A stretch of 64,000 nt of DNA from assembly GCF_009909145.1 (NCBI RefSeq), contig NZ_JAAAPJ010000001.1, positions 1,116,001 to 1,180,000 on the forward strand, read 5' to 3'. A program made the translations under genes and the position numbers. A model generated the notes under the pieces. The model saw nothing but the letters and a program-made list of their open reading frames with translations, was not told the DNA's origin and did no database searches. The DNA comes from Corallococcus silvisoli. GTDB lineage: Bacteria; Myxococcota; Myxococcia; Myxococcales; Myxococcaceae. Shown here piece after piece: positions 21,372 to 29,378 of this stretch; the first letter of the stretch is position 1; each line of letters starts with the position of its first letter.

Positions 21372-21506
21372 CGGCTTTCAGCGCTCGCGGAAGACGGCTT
21401 CCATGTTGTTGCCGTCCGGATCCAGGACGAACGCGGCGTAATACCCGGGCGGATAACCCATGGCGGGGTCGCGAAGTCCCGGCGGACCGTTGTCCGTGCC
21501 GCCCGC
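21372..21506. repeat. Right copy of 135-bp direct repeat
   Basis: The intact copy, forming the 3' third of the VOC gene plus six bases beyond its stop. It differs from 19780-19914 at three positions only. Confidence 0.92.
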
Positions 21507-21770
21507 TCGGAGGCCCGCCGCGTGGAAGGCGTCGACCTGGGCGCGGCTTCCTGCCGCGAAGGCCGTGTGCTGCTTCACACCAGGAGGATGGAAGCGATCA
21601 ATCCAGAAGACGGGATGGGCGCGGCCGTAACCAATGCCGTCGCTGCCCTCGCCCTCTGGAAGCTGCATGACCCGGTGGAGGCCGAGCGCGCCCAGCGCCG
21701 CGTCGTAGAAGGCGGCGGAGCGGGCCATGTCCGCCACCCCGATGCCCGTGTGGTCGATCATTGAGGCCAT
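21378..21770 (-). CDS. VOC-family (glyoxalase/dioxygenase-fold) protein
   Basis: 130 residues, one complete VOC module: 'IDHTGIGVADMARSAAFYDA' at the start with metal-site His, and 'VLDPDGNNMEAVFRE' at the end with the C-terminal metal Glu. Internal Met at 21761 is an equally good start. It could be a metal-dependent enzyme or binding protein; substrate unknown. Its 3' third is duplicated at 19780-19914, so the gene appears to have been restored after the toxin cassette was inserted at its 3' end. Confidence 0.88.
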   Translation of the reverse strand: MASMIDHTGIGVADMARSAAFYDAALGALGLHRVMQLPEGEGSDGIGYGRAHPVFWIDRFHPPGVKQHTAFAAGSRAQVDAFHAAGLRAGGTDNGPPGLRDPAMGYPPGYYAAFVLDPDGNNMEAVFRER

Positions 21771-22099
21771 CCCACTCCACGCGGGCTGGCCGCTCCAGTC
21801 CGCTCACGCCGCCTGTGTCCCTGTCCCAACGGTCGGCCGGACAATCACCTCATCCACGTCCGCGGGTGACTCCAGCGTGAAGCCACTCGCGCGGGTGGGC
21901 CCGGGCGGATCCACGACGGTCGCGCCATCCTGGAGGGAGGGGCAGGCATGCCGCGCGAACGCCTGTCGGTCCACATCGCGGGCCCTGTCGTCCGGTCCTG
22001 GACCGCCCCAAGGGATGAAAGTCGCGCCGCCCCCTGTCCAATGCCCTCGTCCGTCACCAGTTCCCTGGGGCGGAATGGATCCATCGCGGGGGGGCATCA
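21771..22099. other. Gap before the HMG-CoA reductase gene, with possible small gene or remnant
   Basis: No recognised gene. A minus-strand open frame (21804-22100, 98 codons, ending 'DVDEVIVRPTVGTGTQAA') has a plausible C-terminal look but matches no family I know and overlaps the first base of the HMG-CoA reductase gene. It may be a gene remnant. The promoter of the sterol locus should lie here; a G-rich ribosome site precedes ATG 22100. Confidence 0.35.
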
Positions 22100-23443
22100 A
22101 TGTCGGGATTGGGGGACGAGGGATTGCCGGAGCTCATTCCGGACAGACCGTCGTCGCGCCTGCCGGGGTTTCACCGTCGCGACATGGATTCGCGGTGGCG
22201 GGAACTGGCGCGGCGAGGCGACGTCTCACCGGAGGACCTGCGGGTGCTGCGGGCCTTGGGCACGCCCTCCTTCGACATCGTCAACCAGATGATCGAGAAC
22301 GCGGTGGGGGTGTTCGCCCTGCCGCTGGGTCTGGGATTGAACCTCACCGTCAACGGGTGTGATCACCTGGTGCCCATGGCGGTGGAGGAGCCGTCGGTGG
22401 TGGCCGCGGTGTCGTTCGCGGCGAAGGTGGTGCGCGAGGCGGGCGGCTTCACCGCGGACGCGGACCCCTCCCTGATGATTGGTCAGGTGCAGCTCACCCG
22501 CTACGGCGTGCCGGAGGTCGCCCGGGAGCGCCTGCTGGCGGCCCGGGAGCAGCTGCTCGCCCTGGCCAACAGCTTCCACCCGGCGCTCCAGCGGCGGGGC
22601 GGCGGCGCGCGCGACGTGCAGGTGCGCATCCTGCCCGCGCCCGAGGGCCCGCAGGGTGAACCGCTCTTCATCGTGCACCTCGTGGTCGACACGCGGGAGG
22701 CCATGGGCGCCAACCTCATCAACACCATGGCGGAGGGCGTGGCGCCGCTCATCGAGCAGCTCACCGGAGGCCGCGTCTTCGTGCGCATCCTCTCCAATCT
22801 GGCCGACCAGCGGCTGGCGCGCGCCTCCTGCCGCATCCCAGTGGAGGCGCTGGCGGACTTCGACCTGCCGGGCGAGGACATCGCGGAGGGCATCCTCCAG
22901 GCGAGCCGCTTCGCGGAGGCCGACCCCTACCGCGCCGCCACGCACAACAAGGGCGTGATGAACGGCATCGACGCGGTGGCCATCGCCACCGGCCAGGACT
23001 GGCGGGCCATCGAGGCCGGCGCGCACGCCTATGCGTGCCGCAAGGGCCGCTACGGTCCGCTGTCGCGCTGGACGCTGGAGCAGGGCCACCTGGTGGGGCG
23101 CATCGAACTGCCGCTGGCGCTGGGCATGGTGGGCGGGCCCATCCAGGTGCACCCCGGCGCCCAACTGGGCCTCAAGCTGCTTCGCGTCGGCTCCGTGCGC
23201 GAGCTGGCCATGGTGTTCGCGGCGGTGGGGCTGGCGCAGAACTTCGCGGCGGTGCGCGCCCTGGGGTCGGTGGGCATCCAGAAGGGCCACATGGCGCTGC
23301 ACGCGCGGTGTGTCGCGGTCACCGCGGGCGCGCGCGGCATGGACGTGGAGAAGGTGGCGGTGCTGCTCGTGGAGCGCGGCAGCGTCAAGGTGGAGACCGC
23401 GCGGGAGATCCTCGCCTCCCTCCAGGAGGCTCCCGCGCCATGA
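22100..23443 (+). CDS. mvaA: Hydroxymethylglutaryl-CoA reductase, class II
   Basis: 447 residues, the usual size for class II enzymes. Catalytic residues are all visible: Glu66 in 'IENAVG', Lys284 in 'THNKGVMNGID', Asp300 in 'ATGQDW' and His397 in 'QKGHMALHAR'. 'DTREAMGANLINTM' is the central signature. The enzyme interconverts HMG-CoA and mevalonate, the committed step of the mevalonate route to isopentenyl diphosphate. Here it opens an operon with lipid transport and glycosylation genes beside squalene and sterol genes, so a biosynthetic direction is likely. The stop overlaps the MMPL gene start by four bases (ATGA). Confidence 0.95.
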   Translation: MSGLGDEGLPELIPDRPSSRLPGFHRRDMDSRWRELARRGDVSPEDLRVLRALGTPSFDIVNQMIENAVGVFALPLGLGLNLTVNGCDHLVPMAVEEPSVVAAVSFAAKVVREAGGFTADADPSLMIGQVQLTRYGVPEVARERLLAAREQLLALANSFHPALQRRGGGARDVQVRILPAPEGPQGEPLFIVHLVVDTREAMGANLINTMAEGVAPLIEQLTGGRVFVRILSNLADQRLARASCRIPVEALADFDLPGEDIAEGILQASRFAEADPYRAATHNKGVMNGIDAVAIATGQDWRAIEAGAHAYACRKGRYGPLSRWTLEQGHLVGRIELPLALGMVGGPIQVHPGAQLGLKLLRVGSVRELAMVFAAVGLAQNFAAVRALGSVGIQKGHMALHARCVAVTAGARGMDVEKVAVLLVERGSVKVETAREILASLQEAPAP

Positions 23444-25698
23444 ACGAGCCGGCGGGGGACGCGCCCTCCGTATTCACCAGGTGGGCCTCGGGTGTGCACC
23501 GGCACCGGGGCCGGGTGCTGGCGGGCACCCTCGCGCTCCTGGCCGCGGCGCTCTGGCTGCTGCTCCAGGGAGGGGCGCTCACCACGGGGACCATCGACGG
23601 CATCGAGGCCGCGCGGGCCGAGTCGCTGGCCCGGGGCGCCGCCGCGGGGTCGAACGACCAGACCCTGGCCGTCATCTTCCACCGCGACGACTGGACGGCG
23701 GAGGACCCGCGCTTCACCCAGGCGGTGACGCAGGTGCTGGCGCGCGTGGGGCGGCTGCCGGAGGTCGAATCGGTGGTGTCGCCCGTGGACGCGCCGCCGG
23801 CCATCCGCGCCCGCTTCGTGGCGAAGACGGGGCATGACCTGCTGGCGCTGGTGCGGCTCAAGGGCGGTGAGCGCGAGGCGACCGCCGCGTTCCCCGCCGT
23901 GCGGGAGGCGCTGGAGGATCCCCGCTTCCAGACGACGCTCACCGGCAAGGTGGCCTTCCTGGACGCGCTGAACCAGCTGCTGGAGCACGACCTGCTGCGC
24001 GCGGAGCTGCTCTCGTTCCCGCTGGCGCTGGTGGTGCTGCTGTGGGTGTTCCGGACGGTGGTGGCGGCCGTGCTGCCGCTGGTGGTGGGCGGGCTGGCGG
24101 TGCTCTGCGGCGTGGCGGGCGTGCTGCTGCTGTCGCGGTACACCAACATGGCCCAGTACACGCTCAACGTGGTGTCGCTCATCGGGTTGGGCGTGGCCAT
24201 CGACTACTCGCTCTTCATCGTGAGCCGCTTCCGCGCGGAGCTCGCCGCGGGACTCACGACGGAGCGGGCCTTGATGCGCACGCTGGACACCGCCGGGAGG
24301 GCGGTGGCGTTCTCCGGGCTGGCCGTCGCCGTGGGGCTGGGCGGGCTGCTCTTCTTTCGCGGCTCCTACCTGAGCGCCATGGGGCTGGGGGGCGCGCTGG
24401 TGGTGGCCTTCGCCGTGCTCTTCGCGCTCACGGTGTTGCCCGCGCTGCTCTCGTGGCTGGGGCCGAGGGTGGACCGGGGGAGGCTGCCGTTCACACGCGG
24501 AGCGGGGCGCGGCGGCCTCTGGCATGCGCTGGCCACCTGGGTGATGCGGCATCCCTGGTGGGTGCTGTTGCCCACGCTCGCGCTCCTGCTGGCCATGGGG
24601 CTGCCGTTCCGGCGGCTGGAGCTGGCGGCCACGGACATCACGGCGCTGCCCGAGGACACGCCGGCGCGCCAGGGCGCGGAGCGGCTGGCCCGCCTGTTCC
24701 CGCGTGAGGCCGCCACGCGTGTACTGGTGGCGGTGGAGTTTCCGTCGGGGAACCCCCTGACGCCGGAGCGCGCCGGAGCCCTCTTCGATGCCAGCCGCCG
24801 CATCGCGGCCCTGCCCGGCGTGCTGGGCGTGGAGAGCGCGGTGGACCTGGTGCCCGGGATGGATCGCGCGACGGTGCAGCGGCTCGCGGCGGCGCCTCCC
24901 CAGGCGATGCCACCGGAGCTGGCCGCCTCCCGGGCCGCGTACCTCACCGGGAGCGTGGCGGTGATGCAGGTGCTGACGTCCGCGCCGCCCAGCAGCCGCG
25001 AGGCGCGGGACCTGGTCCGGACGCTGCGCGAGAACCGCGTCGTGGGCGATGGTCGTTGGGTGGTGGGGGGCCAGACGGCCACGGACGTGGACGCCGGGGC
25101 CTTCGTGCGCCACCACACGCCCGCGGCGGTGGGGTTCGTGATGGGGATGACGTGCCTGGTCCTCTTCGTGCTGCTGCGCTCGGTGGTGCTGCCGCTGAAG
25201 GCGCTCCTGATGAACGTGCTGTCGCTGGCCGGGTCGTTCGGGGCGCTGGTGTGGATCTTCCAGGAGGGACACCTGCACCGGCTGCTGCGCTTCGAGCCCG
25301 GCCCCATCGAACCGTCGCTGCCCATCCTGCTCTTCTGCGCCCTGTTCGGCCTGTCCATGGACTACGAGGTGCTGCTGCTCAGCCGGATCCGCGAGGAGTG
25401 GCTGCGCACGGGGGACAACACCCACGCCGTGGCCGAGGGGCTGGAGCGGACCGGCGGGCTCATCACCAGCGCGGCGGCCATCATGGTGGCCGTGTTCGCG
25501 GCCTTCTCGCTGGCGTCGGTGGTGGTGGTGAAGGCGATGGGAGTGGGCATGGCCATCGCGGTCGCGCTGGATGCGACGCTGGTCCGCGTGCTCATCGTCC
25601 CCGCGATGATGCGCCTGATGGGGGACCTGAACTGGTGGGGGCCCGGTCATCGCGGGCGTCCGCACGTGCGGGCGGAGGGGACGGAGGTGAGGCCATGA
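23440..25698 (+). CDS. MMPL/RND-family lipid transporter
   Basis: 752 residues from ATG 23440, coupled to the upstream gene. Longer open frames start inside that gene and are shadows. The protein has two halves, each a periplasmic loop plus a helix bundle. The first bundle has 'VSLIGLGVAIDYSLFIVSRFRAEL' and the second 'ALFGLSMDYEVLLLSRIREEW', the duplicated Asp-Tyr motif of MMPL proton-driven lipid exporters. Relatives move hopanoids (HpnN) or sterols (the RND-type sterol transporter of Methylococcus) to the outer membrane. In this locus a sterol or sterol glycoside cargo is the natural inference. Confidence 0.9.
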   Translation: MNEPAGDAPSVFTRWASGVHRHRGRVLAGTLALLAAALWLLLQGGALTTGTIDGIEAARAESLARGAAAGSNDQTLAVIFHRDDWTAEDPRFTQAVTQVLARVGRLPEVESVVSPVDAPPAIRARFVAKTGHDLLALVRLKGGEREATAAFPAVREALEDPRFQTTLTGKVAFLDALNQLLEHDLLRAELLSFPLALVVLLWVFRTVVAAVLPLVVGGLAVLCGVAGVLLLSRYTNMAQYTLNVVSLIGLGVAIDYSLFIVSRFRAELAAGLTTERALMRTLDTAGRAVAFSGLAVAVGLGGLLFFRGSYLSAMGLGGALVVAFAVLFALTVLPALLSWLGPRVDRGRLPFTRGAGRGGLWHALATWVMRHPWWVLLPTLALLLAMGLPFRRLELAATDITALPEDTPARQGAERLARLFPREAATRVLVAVEFPSGNPLTPERAGALFDASRRIAALPGVLGVESAVDLVPGMDRATVQRLAAAPPQAMPPELAASRAAYLTGSVAVMQVLTSAPPSSREARDLVRTLRENRVVGDGRWVVGGQTATDVDAGAFVRHHTPAAVGFVMGMTCLVLFVLLRSVVLPLKALLMNVLSLAGSFGALVWIFQEGHLHRLLRFEPGPIEPSLPILLFCALFGLSMDYEVLLLSRIREEWLRTGDNTHAVAEGLERTGGLITSAAAIMVAVFAAFSLASVVVVKAMGVGMAIAVALDATLVRVLIVPAMMRLMGDLNWWGPGHRGRPHVRAEGTEVRP

Positions 25699-26894
25699 AC
25701 GCGCGGGACCTGGGATGGGCGGCGGCGGGGGCGGCGGCGCTCGGTCTGTTGATGCACGGGCACCTGGGGCTGATGGCGGGCGTCCGGCGGCGCCCGGCGC
25801 CTTCCGGGAAGCGGTTCGACCCGCCGTCGGTGACGGTCATCCGCCCCATCCGCGGCCTGGACGTGGAGGCGCGCGCCAACGTGCGCGCGCTGCTCGACCT
25901 GGACTACCCCGGCGAGTGGGAGGTGCTCTTCATCTTCGACAGCGAGGACGACCCGGCGTTCGCTCCCACGCGGGAGGAGGTGGGCTCGCACCCGACGCGC
26001 GCGAAGCGGGTGGCGCTCATCGTGGCGGGCGAGCCCCCGGAGGGGATGACGGGCAAGCTCAACGCCATGCAGGTGGGGGTGGCCCGGGCCCGGGGAGACC
26101 TGCTGGCCTTCAGCGACTCGGATACGCGCCCCGAACCCGGCGGCCTGACGGCGCTGGTGGGGGCCCTGCTGGAGGACGCGCGCACGGGCGCCACGTTCGC
26201 GCCGGTGTACGCGGCGGCGGACACGCCCCTCGCGGGCGACGTGGGCTACGGGCTGCTGGTGAACGCGTGGTACGGCGCGTCGGTGGCGCGCACGGCGGGG
26301 CCGGATGGCGCGCTGCCCTTCATCATGGGGCAGCTGATGGTCTTCCGCCGCGAAGCGCTCGCGGCCATCGGGGGCGTGGGCTGCGCCGCCGGGCAGTTCG
26401 TGGATGACATGTACCTGGGGCGCCGGCTGCACGAGGCCGGGTGGAAGAACCGCGTCATCCACGCGCCCCTGCGCATCGTCACGGGGAACCTGGAGCTGCG
26501 CGCCTTCCTGCGCATCTTCCGGCGGTGGATCCTCTTCTCGGAGGCGGGGCTGCCCTGGGCCTTCGCGCGGCCCAACTGGGTGCGGGGGCTGGTGGGCTGG
26601 CTGTCGTGGGGCGGCCTGGTGACGGCGGCGTCGCGAAGGGCCTGGGGGCCCGCGGCCCTGGCGGCCCTGCCGATTGGCTTCTCCGTGTGGAGCCAGCTGC
26701 GGTTGCAGCGCGCCTGCCACGGGCCCCGCGTCGCGCCCCGGCACTTCTGGGTCCCGGCGGTGCTGCCGCTGCTGGGCGCGGGCGTGGCGCTGTCCACGCG
26801 GCTGTCTCGCGACGTGGACTGGCGCGGCCGCGGCTACCGGTTGGATGCGAAGGCTCGCCTGGGGGAGGCCCAGCCCGCCCGGGCCAGCGTGTAG
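25695..26894 (+). CDS. Ceramide-glucosyltransferase-like GT (HpnI-like, GT2/GT21 fold)
   Basis: 399 residues from ATG 25695 (ATGA overlap with the transporter stop). An N-terminal membrane helix precedes a GT-A catalytic domain: 'VTVIRPIRGLD' nucleotide site, acidic 'FSDSDTRPEP' metal motif, 'GQLMVFRREAL' and 'FVDDMYLGRRL'. Two to three C-terminal helices follow and the protein ends with a 'DVDWRGRGYRLD' tail typical of the HpnI/ceramide group. It would transfer a sugar from a nucleotide donor to a membrane lipid. Coupling to the lipid transporter suggests a sterol or other terpenoid lipid as acceptor. The 3' end overlaps the convergent flavoprotein gene by 61 bp. Confidence 0.85.
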   Translation: MNARDLGWAAAGAAALGLLMHGHLGLMAGVRRRPAPSGKRFDPPSVTVIRPIRGLDVEARANVRALLDLDYPGEWEVLFIFDSEDDPAFAPTREEVGSHPTRAKRVALIVAGEPPEGMTGKLNAMQVGVARARGDLLAFSDSDTRPEPGGLTALVGALLEDARTGATFAPVYAAADTPLAGDVGYGLLVNAWYGASVARTAGPDGALPFIMGQLMVFRREALAAIGGVGCAAGQFVDDMYLGRRLHEAGWKNRVIHAPLRIVTGNLELRAFLRIFRRWILFSEAGLPWAFARPNWVRGLVGWLSWGGLVTAASRRAWGPAALAALPIGFSVWSQLRLQRACHGPRVAPRHFWVPAVLPLLGAGVALSTRLSRDVDWRGRGYRLDAKARLGEAQPARASV

Positions 26895-28243
26895 ACGGGA
26901 CGGCGGACGCGACGATGCAGCCAACTCCCCATCTGCTCCACCGCGCTCGCCACGGTGCTCCGGAGCGGCGGTCCGGCCGAGCGCAGCAGCGGCGCGGCGG
27001 ACCGCAGGTTCCCGCCCGGTCCGCTCGGCGAGAGCATCGCCGCGAAGGCGTGGCCCACGACGCTCAGGTACTCGCGGGCCATCACCCGCATGCGGGGCTC
27101 CTCGGAGGAGAGCAGGGCCATGGAGGCGCGCGCGCCGCGGGGGCTGAACTGCCAGTAGTGCAAGAGGCCCAGGCGCAGCGCCCGCATGCCGTCGTCCTGC
27201 CCCGCGAAGGCGCTGTAGAGCGCGGAGGCGAGCGCGACGCGGGTGCGCTGCGCCGGCCGCCGCTCGTGCGCGTAGTGTTCGAGCGCCCGGGGGATGTTCC
27301 CCCGGTGGTGGTACAGGGCCTCCTGCAATGCGCGGGCGTCGTGGAAGCACGACGCCATGCCGCTCGCGGTGAGCGGATGGCAGCACGCGGCGGCGTCGCC
27401 CACCAGCACGGCGCTCCCCATCCAGACGGTCTCCGACAGCCGGTCGTCGTTGGAGGCCATGCGCGGCGTGGGCTGCTGCTCCAGCGCCTGCCGGACCTCA
27501 TCCCTCAACCGGGCGGGCAGCGCGAGCAGGTACTCCGGATGGGCCCTCAACATCTGGGCCGTGCTGCCCAGGGGGAGATCCACCATCACCCGCGCCACGC
27601 CGGGTTGGATGGCGTAGGCCAGCGCGTGCACGGGGCCGCCCACGAACTGGTGTCCGTGGTCGGGGTAGGGCAGGCAGGCGCTGTCCACGGTGACGCCCAG
27701 CATGGTGGAGATGCGCGTGAGGTGTTCGGCGATGCCCAGCATCCGCCGCACGGGCGACGCGCGTCCGTCCGCGGCCACGAGCAGCCGGGCGCTCAGGGTG
27801 TGCTCGGCCCCTTCATGGGAGAAGCGCACCCGCACGCCGTGCGTGTCGTTGTGCTCCACGGCCGTCACGCGGGCCCGGGTGCGCACGGTGACGCCGGGCC
27901 TCCGGGCCACCGACTCCAGGAGGGGAACGGTGAGGGCCGCATGCTCGAGCGACAGGCCCGTGACCCCGTTCCCGTAGGGCAGCAGGAGCGTGCGCGCGGG
28001 GGCATGGAAGCGCACCGCGAAGCCGCGCACCGGCTGGGCCGTCCAGGCATCCACGACGTCCCCGAAGCCCAGCGCGCGCAGGTCCCGCACCCCGGGAGGG
28101 TGAAGCAGCTCGCCCGCGAGCTGTTTGTGCCGGTCCACGCCCGCGTCCAGCAGCATGACGGACAAGCCCAGCTCGTGGAGCGCCGCCGCCACCGAGCACC
28201 CCGCGGGCCCACCACCGGCAATCACGACGTCGACGTCCAACAC
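26834..28243 (-). CDS. FAD-dependent monooxygenase, squalene-epoxidase-like
   Basis: 469 residues from GTG 28243. N-terminal FAD site 'VIAGGGPAGCSVAAALHELG'; 'AGELLHPPG' (44-51) corresponds to the GELLQPGG block of squalene epoxidases; 'VAADGRASPVRR' is the DG motif; 'VLVGDAAACCHPLTASGM' (280-295) matches the GD...HPLTGGGM block. The generic alternative is a geranylgeranyl-reductase/UbiH-like flavoprotein. Its place between glycosyltransferase and squalene synthase, in a locus with an oxidosqualene cyclase, favours conversion of squalene to 2,3-oxidosqualene. It is divergent from the squalene synthase gene, with a 91-bp shared promoter. Confidence 0.8.
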   Translation of the reverse strand: MLDVDVVIAGGGPAGCSVAAALHELGLSVMLLDAGVDRHKQLAGELLHPPGVRDLRALGFGDVVDAWTAQPVRGFAVRFHAPARTLLLPYGNGVTGLSLEHAALTVPLLESVARRPGVTVRTRARVTAVEHNDTHGVRVRFSHEGAEHTLSARLLVAADGRASPVRRMLGIAEHLTRISTMLGVTVDSACLPYPDHGHQFVGGPVHALAYAIQPGVARVMVDLPLGSTAQMLRAHPEYLLALPARLRDEVRQALEQQPTPRMASNDDRLSETVWMGSAVLVGDAAACCHPLTASGMASCFHDARALQEALYHHRGNIPRALEHYAHERRPAQRTRVALASALYSAFAGQDDGMRALRLGLLHYWQFSPRGARASMALLSSEEPRMRVMAREYLSVVGHAFAAMLSPSGPGGNLRSAAPLLRSAGPPLRSTVASAVEQMGSWLHRRVRRPVYTLARAGWASPRRAFASNR

Positions 28244-28334
28244 ACGGCCCCCACTCGGTCTGAAGACACCTGGTCTGTCCTGTCATGGACGAGTTAGCCA
28301 TTGAGTCGCCGTGCCGCACGCAGAGGAGGCAGGC

Positions 28335-29378
28335 ATGAGGTTGCCGGGAGAGTCGTTCTGTCGCACGCAGCTGCCCCGGGTATCCCGGACGTTCGCGCTC
28401 AACATCCCCTTGCTGCCCGGGCCGCTGGACCTGGCGGTGACGGTGGCCTACCTGCTGTGCCGCATCGCGGACACGCTGGAGGACGAGGCCCCGGGGGCAC
28501 TCCAGGGGCCCCTGCTCGACGAGCTGGGAGAGCTCGTGTGCCTGGGGCCGGACTGGGAGTCCCGCGCCAGCTCCTTCGCGAGGCGGGCGGGCCTCGCGCT
28601 CAGGCCGGAGGTCCCCGAAGCGGAAGCCGAGCTCGTCGCACGCACGCTCACGGTGCTGGAGACCCTGGCGGCGCTCCCCTCCTGGGTCCACCCGCATATC
28701 GCGCGGTGCGTTCGCACGATGACCGGTGGGATGAGACAGATGCAACGGCTGTACGGGGGCGACAGTCAGGTCATGGGCCTGCCCGACCTCCAGGCGACGT
28801 TCATGTATTGCTATTACGTGGCGGGCGTCGTGGGCGAGATGCTGACCGGGCTCTTCATCGCCGGCTCCCCGAGCGTCGCCCCCCGGCAGGAGCGGCTCGC
28901 GCCGCGGGCGCTTGCCTTTGGCCGGGCCCTGCAGCTCACCAACATCCTGAAGGACGTGCGCGAGGACCTGGACCGGGGCAGCTGCTGGCTGCCCAGGGAC
29001 CGGATGTCCGCGCATGGGCTGACGCCAGCCACGCTCGCGCTGCCCGGCAGCCGAGCGCGGGCGGTGGCGCTGATGGAGGAGCTGGTGGCGGTGGCGCGGC
29101 GGGAGCTGGACGCGGCGCTCGAATACACGCTGGCCCTGCCCGCCGACGAACCCGGCCTGCGGCTGTTCTGTCTCTACCCCCTGTTCTTCGCGGTGATGAC
29201 GCTCAACACGCTGGAGGGCAACCCCGCCGTGTTCGACCCCACCCCCGTGAAGATGAGCCGCGAGGCGGTGGGGATGCTGATGCAGCTCACGCAGGAGCGG
29301 GTGGCGTCCGACGACGCGCTGCGGGCGCTCTACGCCGAGTGCTCGCGGGCGCAAGCGGGGGTGGCGGAATGGCGGTGA
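28335..29378 (+). CDS. Squalene/phytoene synthase family protein, probable squalene synthase
   Basis: 347 residues from ATG 28335, preceded by a perfect AGGAGG at 28324-28329, five bases away. ATG 28311 would add eight residues but has no such site. 'VSRTFALNIPLL' and the two Asp-rich metal motifs (Asp46-Asp50 in 'RIADTLEDE'; Asp207-Asp211 in 'NILKDVREDLDRG') are intact, with 'YCYYVAGVVGEM' between them. Head-to-head condensation of two prenyl diphosphates is the family reaction; farnesyl diphosphate to squalene fits the neighbours. The stop overlaps the cyclase gene by ten bases. Confidence 0.9.
   Translation: MRLPGESFCRTQLPRVSRTFALNIPLLPGPLDLAVTVAYLLCRIADTLEDEAPGALQGPLLDELGELVCLGPDWESRASSFARRAGLALRPEVPEAEAELVARTLTVLETLAALPSWVHPHIARCVRTMTGGMRQMQRLYGGDSQVMGLPDLQATFMYCYYVAGVVGEMLTGLFIAGSPSVAPRQERLAPRALAFGRALQLTNILKDVREDLDRGSCWLPRDRMSAHGLTPATLALPGSRARAVALMEELVAVARRELDAALEYTLALPADEPGLRLFCLYPLFFAVMTLNTLEGNPAVFDPTPVKMSREAVGMLMQLTQERVASDDALRALYAECSRAQAGVAEWR

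Noticed and set aside
28335..29378. Carotenoid phytoene synthase
   Set aside because: No desaturase or other carotenoid genes nearby; the downstream gene uses an oxidosqualene substrate, so squalene synthase is the better call.
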